A stretch of 64,000 bases of DNA, taken from Novosphingobium sediminicola. GTDB lineage: Bacteria; Pseudomonadota; Alphaproteobacteria; Sphingomonadales; Sphingomonadaceae. Positions within the stretch are counted from its first letter, which is position 1, and each line of letters begins with the position of its first letter. Made by a program: the position numbers and the translations under genes. Location of the stretch: positions 1-64,000 of the forward strand of contig NZ_JACIDX010000005.1 in NCBI RefSeq assembly GCF_014196525.1. Reading direction: 5' to 3'. Positions 8,246 to 19,096 of this stretch are shown here, in pieces. The notes under the pieces are model-generated. The model searched no databases and was not told where the DNA came from. It saw only the letters and a list, made by a program, of their open reading frames with translations.

Positions 8246-10483
8246 TCAAGCCCGCGTCTGGCCTCCCCCGGATGCAGCCAGCGCCACCGGCTGATGCCCG
8301 GGGCCCAAAGGCCTGCGCGCTTCGATCATCTGGCCCAAAGCCTCCGCGCTGACCGGGCGGGAAAAGAGGAAGCCCTGAAAATGATCGCAGCCGCATTCCA
8401 GCAGCCTTGCGCGCTGGCCTTCGGTTTCCACGCCCTCGGCAATCACATCCAGATCGAGCGCCTGCGCCAGTTGGATGATCGCCTGAATGAGGCGAAGCGC
8501 ATCAGGGTCATCATCGTCCAGATTGCGCACAAAGGCACGGTCGATCTTGATCCGGTCCACCGCGAAACGTTGCAGCGAGGACAGGCTGGAATAGCCGGTG
8601 CCAAAATCATCGAGCGCGATGGCAAAGCCCTCCTGCTTGAGCGTGGCGATATTATCGCGGGTGGCCGCATCATCGCCCAGCAGCACCGTTTCCGTGATCT
8701 CGAATTCATACTGGCGCGGGTCAATGGCATGTTCGGCCACAAGGCGGCTGATCGTGACCATGAAGGCAGGCTGACGCAATTGCAGCGCCGAGACGTTGAT
8801 GGCCACGGGCACCCCATGCCAATTGCGCGTTTCGGCAAAAACCCGGCCGACGATAAAAGCGCCCAGTTGCGCGATCAGCCCGCTCTCCTCGGCCAGCAGC
8901 ACAAAGGCATTGGGCGGGATCAGGCCCTTTTCCGGGTGATTCCAGCGCACCAGCGCCTCGACCCCGCGCATGCGCCCATGGGCATCCACCTGCGGCTGAT
9001 AGACCATATGCAGCATCTCTTCGTTCAGAGCCTCGCGCAGGTCCGTTTCCAATTGGCGCCGGATGCGCAGCGCCGCATCCATTTCCGGCTCGAAAAAGGT
9101 CGCCCGGTTGCGCCCCTTTTCCTTTGAGCAATAAAGCGCCAGATCGGCCTGACGCAGCACCTCGCTGGCCGAAATATCGGGATCGTTGATGATGGTGATG
9201 CCGATCGAGCAGCCGATTTCCACCATTTGTCCATCAATATCAAAGGGTCGGGCAAAGGCATTGATGATCCGCTCTGCCAGGTGAGCCGCCCCCGGCGCAC
9301 CCGAATGCGGTTGCAGGACGACGAATTCATCACCCCCCAGCCGGGCCACCGTATCGGTATCGCGCAGCAGATTGGCCAACCTGCGCGCCGCCGCGCGGAT
9401 CAGCGTATCGCCCGCCGGATGGCCCAGCGTGTCGTTCACCTCCTTGAACCGGTCCAGATCGAGGCACAGCACCGCCACATCCATCCCCGACCGCCGGGCC
9501 AGCGAGCGCAGCTGATTAAGCCGCTCGAACATCAACGCGCGGTTGGGTAATTGGGTCAGCGTATCGTGAAAAGCCAAATGGCGGGCCCGCGCCTCGGACA
9601 GGATCAGCCCGCGCGCATAGCGATGCGTTTGCCGCGCCAGACTGGCCCCCAGCAACCCCAACAGCCCCAGCATCGCCACCATCGGCCACATCAGCCTCAC
9701 CAGAAGATCGCTGCCCGGATTGCGCCGGTCCCATGACAGCCCCGCCACCACCTTGCCGCTCAGATCCTGAAGCGGGAGGATCGCGGTATCATCATTGGTG
9801 CGCAGATCGGTGGTCACGCGGAAATTATTGACCAGTTTGCCCACGCCGAACATCGAGAGCACCGAGTGATCCACCGGCGCCATCGTCACCACTACGGGTG
9901 CCCGCCCTGTATCGGTCCGCCCGCGCACCAGCGTCGAGGTCATGATGTAGAGTTGGTTTTCGACAAACAGGATATTGGTGAACTGGATCGGCTGGGGCAG
10001 AGTGTCGGCCCTGCCCGACGGAATGGACGCCTCCGCCGTCCGGACCCGGCGCAAAAGGTCGGCCATCGCGCCGGCATAGGTTGTGCTGATCATGCCCGGA
10101 TCGACCCGACGTCCGTCGACGGCAAAGAACAGCGGGCGGTCGCGCCCATCCACCACGATCAAACGCGTGATATTGTTGCGATCAAGGAAATAGCGCGCCA
10201 GATTCTGTTCCGCCCATGCCGGATCGAATGCTCCGGTCAGATGGCGCAGCGCGTCCCCCGATTCCAGCCTCGGCTGCACCATCGCGGCAAAGCTGGCCAG
10301 GCGATTGCGGTAACCACGTTCTGCGGTCTGGATCTGCATCGAGAGCGCAACATCGTCGAACTGGTTGACCATGACAGTCACCACCAGCGTCAAAACCGCC
10401 AGAACCCCGGCGGCAAGTGCAATGACGGGGCCATAGACACCGGCGCCAGCCCTCTCGGCGCGAGGGGTCTTGGGGTTGATCAT
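8246..10483 (-). CDS. Membrane-bound GGDEF-EAL c-di-GMP enzyme
   Basis: 745 residues. TM1 is at about 18-39, then a periplasmic sensor region (about 41-260, CHASE4-like in position), then TM2 at about 262-284. A GGDEF domain follows, with GGDEF at 383-387 and an intact RxxD inhibitory site (RDTD, 374-377), then an EAL domain with EALVRW starting at 509 and DDFGTGYSS further on. Both catalytic signatures are intact, so the protein could make and break c-di-GMP, probably switched by a periplasmic signal. The ligand is unknown. It is followed, in the upstream direction, by a second GGDEF gene on the same strand with a 179-base gap. Confidence 0.95.
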   Translation of the reverse strand: MINPKTPRAERAGAGVYGPVIALAAGVLAVLTLVVTVMVNQFDDVALSMQIQTAERGYRNRLASFAAMVQPRLESGDALRHLTGAFDPAWAEQNLARYFLDRNNITRLIVVDGRDRPLFFAVDGRRVDPGMISTTYAGAMADLLRRVRTAEASIPSGRADTLPQPIQFTNILFVENQLYIMTSTLVRGRTDTGRAPVVVTMAPVDHSVLSMFGVGKLVNNFRVTTDLRTNDDTAILPLQDLSGKVVAGLSWDRRNPGSDLLVRLMWPMVAMLGLLGLLGASLARQTHRYARGLILSEARARHLAFHDTLTQLPNRALMFERLNQLRSLARRSGMDVAVLCLDLDRFKEVNDTLGHPAGDTLIRAAARRLANLLRDTDTVARLGGDEFVVLQPHSGAPGAAHLAERIINAFARPFDIDGQMVEIGCSIGITIINDPDISASEVLRQADLALYCSKEKGRNRATFFEPEMDAALRIRRQLETDLREALNEEMLHMVYQPQVDAHGRMRGVEALVRWNHPEKGLIPPNAFVLLAEESGLIAQLGAFIVGRVFAETRNWHGVPVAINVSALQLRQPAFMVTISRLVAEHAIDPRQYEFEITETVLLGDDAATRDNIATLKQEGFAIALDDFGTGYSSLSSLQRFAVDRIKIDRAFVRNLDDDDPDALRLIQAIIQLAQALDLDVIAEGVETEGQRARLLECGCDHFQGFLFSRPVSAEALGQMIEARRPLGPGHQPVALAASGGGQTRA

Positions 10484-10662
10484 GATCAGCGTCAGCCTTC
10501 CCTTGCTGTTGCTTTACAAAAGCATGCCAGTGTTCGGTTGTGTTGATCGCAAATAAATAAATGTACTTGCAGATTTAGCTCAGACCCTCCTCCGCAATTG
10601 CGCCTAGGGGCCATCGCGGGCCGTTTCAGAGGCGGCGCGCCACCGATGGCGCGCGCCGCGTT

Positions 10663-11685
10663 TCAGGCCATGCAGATCTGGTTTCGCCCGGCGCGTTTAG
10701 CGCGATAAAGCGCCGCATCGGCCGCCTCCAGCGCAGCGCGGGCATTAGGAAAGGCAAAGACATTGGCCACCCCACCCGAGATGGTGATATGACCGATGGG
10801 CTCATCGCTCCTGCGGTTGACGAAATTGCGGCGGGACAGCTTTTCGCGCGCTTCGTCCAGCAACTGGTGAACCTGCGTGGGGGTCTTGTCGCGAAACAGC
10901 ATGACGAATTCCTCGCCGCCGTGGCGCGCCACATGGCATTTGTCATCCGAGAGATGCTGGAGCGTCTGGGCGATGGCCTGAATGACGCGGTCGCCCGCCT
11001 CGTGGCCATGGGTGTCGTTGATGCGCTTGAAATGGTCGATGTCGCAAAAGGCCAGACAGAGCGGTTCGATCCGCACCTGCGCCTCGCGATATTCGCTTTC
11101 CAGCACCGCTTCAAAAGCGCGGCGGTTGGGCAGGCCGGTCAGGTGGTCGACATGGGCATCACGCTGGGCGCGGTCGAGGCTTTTGCGCAGCGCGGTCGCT
11201 TCCTGCTCGCTGCGGCGCATACTTTCTTCGAGCAGATGCGTACGCTCGATCATCGCACGGGTCAGCTCGGCCAGGCTGGAGACAAATTCCCCCCCCTCGG
11301 CCCCAGGCAGCACGCTGACCACCTGTTCGAGGGCGGCGTGGTACGATCCGGAATCGCTGCGCGCCCGCGCGGCGGTGCTGGTGAACACCTCCAAACGGCT
11401 GCTTAACCGGTTGAGCATCTGCTGGGCATTCTCGCGCAGGGCCCCGTCCTCATCCTTTTCGGTAACCTGGTCCATCCAGGCCTGAGTGATGACGCGGTTT
11501 TCCTCGCGCATAACGCCAAATTTGCGGGCAAGGCGCGGCGATGACCCCGAATAGGCCGCATGAACGGCCAGCAGGTTCTCGGCGGTTACTTCCAATTTAT
11601 TATCGACGAAGAATTCTTTAATACGATCAATCAATTGCTCCCTGCGCACGTCGTTCAAGGGCGTGGCATCAGGGTTTTGCGACAT
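10663..11685 (-). CDS. Soluble diguanylate cyclase (GGDEF)
   Basis: With the ATG at 11685 the protein has 340 residues; a GTG at 11763 would add 26, and neither has a good ribosome-binding site. A helical N-terminal region (about 1-170, coiled-coil-like at 140-175) precedes a GGDEF domain with DHLTGLPNRRAF and an active-site GGEEF at 256-260. The primary inhibitory RxxD site is absent: the four residues in that position are DDKC. No membrane segment is visible, so the enzyme is cytoplasmic. It makes c-di-GMP from GTP. Lying next to a membrane GGDEF-EAL protein, it may feed the same local circuit. Confidence 0.9.
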   Translation of the reverse strand: MSQNPDATPLNDVRREQLIDRIKEFFVDNKLEVTAENLLAVHAAYSGSSPRLARKFGVMREENRVITQAWMDQVTEKDEDGALRENAQQMLNRLSSRLEVFTSTAARARSDSGSYHAALEQVVSVLPGAEGGEFVSSLAELTRAMIERTHLLEESMRRSEQEATALRKSLDRAQRDAHVDHLTGLPNRRAFEAVLESEYREAQVRIEPLCLAFCDIDHFKRINDTHGHEAGDRVIQAIAQTLQHLSDDKCHVARHGGEEFVMLFRDKTPTQVHQLLDEAREKLSRRNFVNRRSDEPIGHITISGGVANVFAFPNARAALEAADAALYRAKRAGRNQICMA

Positions 11686-13553
<1,868 letters not shown>

Positions 13554-13566
13554 GGGGGCATTTAAG

Positions 13567-13607
13567 ATGCCTCCGGCGGGCCAAGGGACTCGTCCCTTGG
13601 CAATCCC
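13567..13607 (+). repeat. REP-like palindromic repeat, copy 1
   Basis: The unit starts ATGCCTCCGGCGGGC, contains the perfect stem CCAAGGGA-CTCG-TCCCTTGG, and ends CAATCCC. Its near-copy lies in inverted orientation at 13755-13795. The conserved ends with a variable but compensating hairpin point to a dispersed family rather than chance. Confidence 0.7.
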
Positions 13608-13661
13608 GGCAATGTATGTGTTGCGTTATGAACTCGACCTTGGGTGTTGGGCGCGGCGTTG

Positions 13662-13713
13662 AAAATTAAAAGCCTGCGGCGCCTTTTATAGCGCCGCAGG
13701 CTTTTATAATTTT
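13662..13713. terminator. Bidirectional Rho-independent terminator
   Basis: AAAATTAAAAGCCTGCGGCGC (first arm, 13662-13682) is complementary to GCGCCGCAGGCTTTT plus ATAATTTT (13691-13713), around an 8-base loop. The GC-rich stem is bounded by A/T runs on both sides, so it can stop transcription from the CoA-transferase (plus) and from the Lrp gene (minus). Confidence 0.85.
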
Positions 13714-13754
13714 ATCCATGGCGAAAGGCCGCAAACCCCAAACCACCCCATAAT

Positions 13755-13795
13755 GGGATTGCAAAGGGTCAAGACCCTTTGCCCGCCGGAGGCAT
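13755..13795 (-). repeat. REP-like palindromic repeat, copy 2 (inverted)
   Basis: On the minus strand it reads ATGCCTCCGGCGGGC, then a hairpin GCAAAGGGTC-TT-GACCCTTTGC, then AATCCC. It is the inverted partner of the unit at 13567-13607: the end sequences are the same, the hairpin sequence differs, but pairing is preserved. Confidence 0.7.
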
Positions 13796-13819
13796 AAACA
13801 AAGGCCTAAAACCCCCGCA

Positions 13820-14287
13820 TCAATCCTCCAACGGCACCCCCGGCAAATGCTTGGATGTGCGAATCGTCAGCGACGTTTTCACGCTGGCCACATTGGGCGC
13901 AGGCGTCAGCTTGCTGGTCAGGAATTCCTGAAAGCTTTGCAGATCGCGCGAGACGATTTTCAGGATGAAGTCGATTTCGCCGTTGAGCATATGGCATTCG
14001 CGCACTTCAGGAAGGCCGCGCACATGGTCCTCGAACCCGCGCAAGGCTTCCTCGGCCTGACTTTTCAGCGAGACCATGGCAAAGACGGTGATCGAGAAGC
14101 CCAGCTTTGCCCCATCCAGTTCGGCATGATAGCCCCGGATGACGCCTTCTTCTTCGAGCGCGCGCACGCGGCGCAGGCAAGGCGGCGCGGTCAGCCCGAC
14201 GCGTTGGGCCAATTCGACATTGGTAACGCGGCCCTCGTCCTGCAATTCGGCCAGCAAGCGCCGGTCGATCTGATCAAGATTGGCCAT
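13820..14287 (-). CDS. Lrp/AsnC family transcriptional regulator
   Basis: 155 residues with the standard Lrp layout. The N-terminal winged HTH (LDQIDRRLLAELQDEGRVTNVELAQRVGLTAPPCLRRVRALEEEGVI) is followed by the RAM ligand domain (LGFSITVFAMVSLKSQ...VRECHMLNGEIDFILKIVSRD). The start MANLDQID at 14287 is the usual family N-terminus. Such regulators bind amino acids and form octamers on DNA. The divergent neighbour is a histidine-kinase-like gene. Its target is not evident; autoregulation through the 14288-14596 interval is likely for the family. Confidence 0.93.
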   Translation of the reverse strand: MANLDQIDRRLLAELQDEGRVTNVELAQRVGLTAPPCLRRVRALEEEGVIRGYHAELDGAKLGFSITVFAMVSLKSQAEEALRGFEDHVRGLPEVRECHMLNGEIDFILKIVSRDLQSFQEFLTSKLTPAPNVASVKTSLTIRTSKHLPGVPLED

Positions 14288-14596
14288 AAGCCCGGAAATT
14301 CCCCAATTGCGGCCCGCCGATCGCGGCAGAAAGACCCTTCCTGTCGGCGGGGTCGCCAAAGATGAAAGAATCAGCCCATCTGTTGCGGGCCGTGCTAATA
14401 TTATTATCTATGGCCGCAATCGTCCCACATTGCAACGCCACCGCGCTACGTGCTTTCGCTCGGCGGCAGGTGTGATAGGATGCGGAATAAAGTTGTACAC
14501 AGGTTCCGTCGGCGATCCTAACCACTCGCTAGGAATTAAGATCGTATTGGCTTGGAAAGGCCATCTGCAACACCATAACTGCTGATACACAAACCC
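14288..14596. other. Divergent intergenic region
   Basis: 309 bases lie between the Lrp gene and the kinase-like gene. An AT-rich patch (CTAATATTATTATCTATGG, near 14394-14412) is the likely promoter area. No further gene or repeat is evident. Confidence 0.35.
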
Positions 14597-16303
14597 ATGC
14601 GCTATGACGACCGCCTTGCCACCGCCCTTCGCCTGACGCCAGTCGGGCAAGGCGTTGCGCGCATTCAGTTCCGGCAATTGCTGGACCTGCTGGGCACGCT
14701 GCCGGTTGATGAGCAGGGCGAGATGGTCGATCTGGCCTATCTGCGCCTTGGCGAATTGGGCGGACGAATTCCAGCGGCGGATCGCGCGGCGATTCTGCGT
14801 CAGCCCGGCCTGCGGCTGCGCGCGCCGCGCTTGGTCGCGGCGCTGGCGGGGGCCGAACCGGTGGTGTCTTTGTCCGCGCTCCACTCCGCGCAATTGAGCG
14901 ATGAGCAATGGATCGACCTGATCCCGGCGCTGCCGCTGGCCTCGCGCGGGGCGCTGGGGATGCGGCGCGATCTGGGGCCGGGCGCGCGGGCGCTGCTGGC
15001 GCGATTGGGTATCGGCGATCCGGCATTGCCCGCCACGTCTGCGCCCAAAGAACCGGCGCCTGTTGAAGAAGCGCCCGCGCCGGTCCAGACCGAAATTCCT
15101 TCCAAACCCGCGCGCGCGTCGGCCTATCAGGCTTCCCCGCCTCTGGCCGAGGATACGATCGGCGCGCTGGTGCGGCGAATCGAAGCATTCCGTCAGGCCC
15201 GCGAAAACAACATCGCCGCCGAGGCTGCGCGCCCCGCCCAATCCAAGAAGGCCAAGCCGGGCCAACCGATCCGGTCCTTTGATTTCGCCAGCGATGGCGA
15301 AGGTCGCATCGTCTGGGCCGAGGCGCGGGTTGCGCCGATGGTGGTGGGCTATGGGCTGGGCGGCAATGGGCCGGGGGCCAATGCGGTGCGGCTGCATCAA
15401 CCCTTCCGCGCGGTGATGGTCACGCTGGCCGGGGCTCCGGCGATTGCTGGCGAATGGCAGGTGGACGCTGTGCCGCGCTTCGATCCGCTGGGCGGGCGCT
15501 ATATTGGCCATCTGGGGCGCTTTCGACGGCCTGCGGCGGTTGCCGCGGCGCCTGTCCCGGCCGCCCCGGCGCAGGACAGCGAGACGGACCGCCTGCGCCA
15601 GCTGCTTCATGAATTGCGCACGCCGGTGAATGCCATTCAGGGCTTTGCCGAGGTGATCCAGCAGCAGTTGTTCGGCCCCACCCCGCATGAATATCGCGCG
15701 CTGGCCGCCGTTGTTGCGGCAGACAGCGCGCTGATGCTGGCCGGGTTTGAAGAACTCGACCGCTATGCAAGACTGGAAAGCGGCAGCCTCGCGCTGGCAG
15801 GCGGCGAATGCGATCTGGCCGCCGCGCTCGATGCGCTGGTCTCGCGGCTTGCGGGCGACGAACGCGGACCAGCCTTGCGTCTGGAGGGGCATGAACGCCC
15901 CTGCCCCATCGCACTGGACGGGACCGAGGCGGAACGGCTGTGCTGGCGCCTGCTGGCAACGCTGGCGGGCAATGGCGGGGCGGGCGAAGCGCTGCCGATA
16001 CGGCTGAGCCATCGCGGGGGCGCGGTGCTGGCCATGTTTACCCTGCCGCAGACGCTGGCCGCGCTGAGCGACGAGGCGCTGTTCCATGGCGCCGCGCCTG
16101 CCACCCATCAGCCCGGCGCGGGCATGTTCGGCACCGGCTTTGCCCTGCGCCTTGCCGCCGCCGAGGCGCGGGCCGCAGGAGGCGGTTTGATCCGCGAGGG
16201 ACAGCAACTTTTGCTTACATTACCGGGCTTGACCCTGCCAATGGTTAACCTTAGCCAAGTGCCTGAAAACAGGCCTGAGGCGTGCAAAACACCGGTGGCT
16301 TGA
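14597..16303 (+). CDS. Histidine-kinase-like protein with degenerate ATPase domain
   Basis: 568 residues. The N-terminal 150 residues are helical (GQGVARIQFRQLLDLLGTL...). An Ala/Pro-rich linker (about 150-175) follows, then a beta-rich PAS-like region (about 225-310). A clear HisKA box LLHELRTPVNAIQGFAEVIQQ carries His338. The C-terminal catalytic domain is poor: the N box is reduced to LCWRLLATLAGNG, no DxGxG loop is visible, and only GTGFALRLAAAEARAAGGGL recalls the last glycine box. It may dimerise and be phosphorylated by another kinase rather than autophosphorylate. No membrane helix is seen. The start lacks an obvious ribosome-binding site. It overlaps or abuts the deacetylase-like gene. 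Confidence 0.75.
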   Translation: MRYDDRLATALRLTPVGQGVARIQFRQLLDLLGTLPVDEQGEMVDLAYLRLGELGGRIPAADRAAILRQPGLRLRAPRLVAALAGAEPVVSLSALHSAQLSDEQWIDLIPALPLASRGALGMRRDLGPGARALLARLGIGDPALPATSAPKEPAPVEEAPAPVQTEIPSKPARASAYQASPPLAEDTIGALVRRIEAFRQARENNIAAEAARPAQSKKAKPGQPIRSFDFASDGEGRIVWAEARVAPMVVGYGLGGNGPGANAVRLHQPFRAVMVTLAGAPAIAGEWQVDAVPRFDPLGGRYIGHLGRFRRPAAVAAAPVPAAPAQDSETDRLRQLLHELRTPVNAIQGFAEVIQQQLFGPTPHEYRALAAVVAADSALMLAGFEELDRYARLESGSLALAGGECDLAAALDALVSRLAGDERGPALRLEGHERPCPIALDGTEAERLCWRLLATLAGNGGAGEALPIRLSHRGGAVLAMFTLPQTLAALSDEALFHGAAPATHQPGAGMFGTGFALRLAAAEARAAGGGLIREGQQLLLTLPGLTLPMVNLSQVPENRPEACKTPVA

Positions 16304-17334
16304 TTTCACAGCGCGGCAGGGGGCCCGATTTGTCATTTCACCAGATTACCGACCAGCCCGCGCAGGACGCCTTTGTGCGTTTCCGCGAAGGCGTGGGTCA
16401 GCGCTTCGTGGTTACCATTGATACCGAAGAAGAATTCGACTGGACCAAGCCGCTGACCCGCACGCGGCACCGGGTCGATACGGTTTCGCGCCTGCGCAAG
16501 TTTCAGCAGTTTTGCGAAGGTTTCGGCATCGTGCCGATCTATCTGATCGACTATCCGGTGGCGACATCGGCGCTGGCGGCTGAATTGCTGCGCGACGCGG
16601 TGATCGCCGGACGGGCCGAAGTCGGGGTTCAGCTTCACCCCTGGGTTAACCCTCCTTACGAGGAGGAGGTTAACCAGTATAACAGCTTCTCGGGCAACCT
16701 GCCCTTCGCGCTGGAACGAGCCAAATTCCTGAAGCTGCACACCACGATTGCGGAAAATTTCGGCGCCGCGCCGATGATCTATCGCGCCGGGCGCTATGGC
16801 ATCGGGCCCAACACCGCCGATGTGCTGCATGAGGCCGGGGTGGCGATCGACACATCGGTGCGCTCGCGCTTTGATTACAGCGGTTGGGGCGGGCCCAATT
16901 TCCGCGATCTGACGCTGCGGCCCTATTGGGTGGGCGAGCCGGGGCGCCTGATGGAAATGCCGCTGACCACGGTGTTTTCGGGGCTTTTGCGGCGCTATGG
17001 GCAATGGCTCTATCCCAAATTGTCGCGTTTTGATCGGCTGCGCGGGGCGATGGCGCGGGTCGGCTTGCTCGAGCGCATACCTCTGACGCCCGAAGGCGTG
17101 ACGGTGGGCGAGGCGTTGCGCGCGGTCAACATCGCGGTGGACGAAGATCTGCCGGTGATCGTCCTGTCCTTTCACAGTCCCTCGCTCTGTCCCGGCCACA
17201 CGCCCTATGTGCGCACCGAGGCCGATCTGGACGAAATGTACGAATGGTGGCGCCAAGTGTTTGAATTGCTGATCGCGCGCGGGGTCAAACCCACCAGCGT
17301 GCGCGAGGTGATGGAAACAACCCTGTTCGATTGA
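16282..17334 (+). CDS. Polysaccharide deacetylase-like (WalW-type) protein
   Basis: About 350 residues. FVVTIDTEEEFDW (about residues 43-55) is the NodB-like first motif with its aspartate, VGVQLHPWVNPPY the second with a histidine, and YRAGRYGIGPNTADVL a later conserved strand. LSFHSPSLCPGHTPYV near residue 295 supplies the C-terminal histidine region. Such proteins resemble carbohydrate de-N-acetylases of cell-surface loci (WalW family). No signal peptide is visible. GTG 16282 would overlap the kinase-like gene by 22 bases; TTG at 16330, with AGGGGG six bases before it, is an equally or more likely start. Overlap with the kinase-like gene suggests co-transcription. Confidence 0.8.
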   Translation: MQNTGGLISQRGRGPDLSFHQITDQPAQDAFVRFREGVGQRFVVTIDTEEEFDWTKPLTRTRHRVDTVSRLRKFQQFCEGFGIVPIYLIDYPVATSALAAELLRDAVIAGRAEVGVQLHPWVNPPYEEEVNQYNSFSGNLPFALERAKFLKLHTTIAENFGAAPMIYRAGRYGIGPNTADVLHEAGVAIDTSVRSRFDYSGWGGPNFRDLTLRPYWVGEPGRLMEMPLTTVFSGLLRRYGQWLYPKLSRFDRLRGAMARVGLLERIPLTPEGVTVGEALRAVNIAVDEDLPVIVLSFHSPSLCPGHTPYVRTEADLDEMYEWWRQVFELLIARGVKPTSVREVMETTLFD

Positions 17335-17425
17335 GAGGTTCGATTAAGGTGTTCGATGGAAGCCCTTGCCTGTTGCGCATGTCGCGGCTAACGCGGGGCC
17401 GCGCATCTTGCGCAAAACATGGTTG

Positions 17426-17501
17426 GGGCCTGTAGCTCAGCGGTTAGAGCTGGCCGCTCATAACGGCTAGGTCGCGGGTTCAAATCCTGCCGGGCCCACC
17501 A
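17426..17501 (+). tRNA. tRNA-Ile2 (anticodon CAT, lysidine type)
   Basis: A complete cloverleaf of 76 bases with an encoded CCA. The acceptor GGGCCTG pairs with CGGGCCC, the anticodon loop CTCATAA gives CAT, and the T arm is GCGGG-TTCAAAT-CCTGC. The CTCATAA loop together with the AGAGC...GGTCG context matches the minor isoleucine tRNA, whose C34 is converted to lysidine to read AUA, rather than elongator Met tRNA. Confidence 0.88.
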
Positions 17502-17580
17502 TGATGACTGGCGCAAGCTATATGAATTGCAGTTTTCCACTTGCGCACCACGCCCCGTAACCCTAGGGGCTTGGCCGTGT

Positions 17581-17657
<77 letters not shown>

Positions 17658-17663
17658 ATTCTC

Positions 17664-18239
17664 TTAATTTTCCAGCATCTCCGTGAGCGCGCGGCGCGCG
17701 CGATAAAGGCGCGTTTCCACCGCCTTGCCGGTAATGCCCAGCAAAGCGGCCACTTCGGCCTCGGCCATGCCTTCCACCCCGCGCAGCACCAGAACCTCGC
17801 GCTGCGAGGCGGGCAGGCGCGCGATGGCGGCCATAGCGCGGGCCAGTTCCTGCCGGTCGACCAAAGCAACATCGGCCCCCACCGCCGGATCGGGCAGGTT
17901 CGGCTCGTGATCTTCGGGCATGGCGAAAGAGAAGAGCGCGCGCAATTTTCGGCGGCGCGCCCGGTCGCGGCATTTGTTCAGCGCGATCCGCGCAATCCAA
18001 TGCGCAAAGGGCCGCGTTTGGTCATAGCGGCCAAGCGCGGCAAACGCGCTGATGAAACTCTGCTGGGTGATGTCCAAAGCGGCATCCTCATCGCCGCAGG
18101 AGGCGCGCGCGATGCGGAACACCGCGTCGCGGTGGCGATGCAGCAAGGCGCTATAGGCCGCCTGCCGCCCGCCCAGCGCCAGCGCGGCCAGATCGCCATC
18201 GCTCAAGGCTTCCGGGCTCCAGGCGTCGGGTGCAGGCAT
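17664..18239 (-). CDS. ECF sigma factor, CnrH-like
   Basis: 191 residues with sigma region 2 (AAYSALLHRHRDAVFRIARASCGDEDAALDITQQSFISAF, then YDQTRPFAHWIARIALNKCRDRARRR) and region 4 (AMAAIARLPASQREVLVLRGVEGMAEAEVAALLG...VETRLYRARRAL). Region 3 is absent, as in ECF sigmas. It is the last gene of a three-gene unit whose first two genes look like a membrane anti-sigma factor and a CnrX-type metal sensor, the CnrY-CnrX-CnrH order. The gene order therefore suggests a metal-released sigma factor. The likely target is its own operon and the divergent CopC gene; no matching promoter pair could be verified. Confidence 0.88.
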   Translation of the reverse strand: MPAPDAWSPEALSDGDLAALALGGRQAAYSALLHRHRDAVFRIARASCGDEDAALDITQQSFISAFAALGRYDQTRPFAHWIARIALNKCRDRARRRKLRALFSFAMPEDHEPNLPDPAVGADVALVDRQELARAMAAIARLPASQREVLVLRGVEGMAEAEVAALLGITGKAVETRLYRARRALTEMLEN

Positions 18240-18685
18240 CAGCGGGGCTGATCCGCCTCCGCCGTCAGCATCCGGGCAACCCCGGCATCGAAGCGCGCCG
18301 CCTGATCGGGGCGCAGCACTGCGCGCATGGCAAAGACATGCTCCAGCGTGGCTTTTTGCAGCGCGCCCATCGCATGATGCGCATGATCGACGGCGGCGGC
18401 CACGCGCGGGCCATAGGAATGTTCATCGCGCAAGGCCGCCGCAAGATCGGCATTGGCCGCGCGCTGCTGGGCCACCAGTTGCGCCTTTTGCACGGCAAAG
18501 CGGGCGTTCATGTCCGCGATCCGCGCCTGCTGCGATGCATCGAGCGTCAATTCATCATGCAGCAATTGGTGCAGCGCGGTTTCATCCTGCGCGCCATGCG
18601 GCATCATCCGCGCCACCATCGCCCCGCCCAGCGCCCCGGCAAAACCCAGCGCCAGCGCCAGCAGCAGCGATCCCTTGCGGTTCAC
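18239..18685 (-). CDS. Periplasmic metal sensor, CnrX-like (metal-resist family)
   Basis: 148 residues with an N-terminal membrane anchor (about 6-26, SLLLALALGFAGALGGAMVA) and a helical periplasmic domain. The two ligand motifs of CnrX-type sensors are recognisable: HQLLH in the first helix and HVFAM (His-x3-Met) in the last helix, plus LTLDASQQARIADMNARF between them. In CnrX these positions bind Ni/Co. The GTG start at 18685 overlaps the stop of the anti-sigma gene (GTGA), and the stop codon overlaps the sigma gene start at 18239. It probably senses a periplasmic metal and releases the sigma factor from the membrane partner. Metal identity is not predictable. Confidence 0.8.
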   Translation of the reverse strand: MNRKGSLLLALALGFAGALGGAMVARMMPHGAQDETALHQLLHDELTLDASQQARIADMNARFAVQKAQLVAQQRAANADLAAALRDEHSYGPRVAAAVDHAHHAMGALQKATLEHVFAMRAVLRPDQAARFDAGVARMLTAEADQPR

Positions 18686-18945
18686 AGCGCCCGCTCCAGC
18701 AAGGTGGAGGGCGCCAGCGCCAAACCCTGCCCCAGCGGATCGACCGGCGCGCGGCGCACAGCGCCTCCGCCCACCAGCGCGCCCGAAACCAACGCCAGCG
18801 CCGCAATCCCGGCCAGCATCGGCGTCGACAGCGCCGGTTGGCGCGCAAGTTCGGCGCCCTGCAACACCGCCGCCTCGATCGTCTCCAGCCGGGGATCGGG
18901 GCCCGCCGCGCCCAACTGCGCCAGCAGATCGTCGATTTGCACCAT
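18682..18945 (-). CDS. Small membrane anti-sigma protein, CnrY-like
   Basis: An 87-residue protein. A cytoplasmic N-terminal stretch (1-40, MVQIDDLLAQLGAAGPDPRL) precedes one transmembrane helix (about 43-62, MLAGIAALALVSGALVGGG) and a short periplasmic tail. Size, topology and first position in a Y-X-H operon match CnrY-type anti-sigma factors, which hold the ECF sigma at the membrane through the N-terminal segment. Sequence similarity in such small anti-sigmas is weak, so the call depends mainly on context. It overlaps the sensor gene by 4 bases. Confidence 0.68.
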   Translation of the reverse strand: MVQIDDLLAQLGAAGPDPRLETIEAAVLQGAELARQPALSTPMLAGIAALALVSGALVGGGAVRRAPVDPLGQGLALAPSTLLERAL

Positions 18946-19096
18946 TATCCTTGCCTCGTCTTTCGCAACTGACCTTGCTCTCTATACGCGGCGCATTGCC
19001 CCACCCCTCACCATATCTGCGAGGGGCAGCGCCGCGCGATGCGTATCCGCCCATGACTCTCTCAAACATGCCTATCCTCAAGCGGAGAATTTGCCC

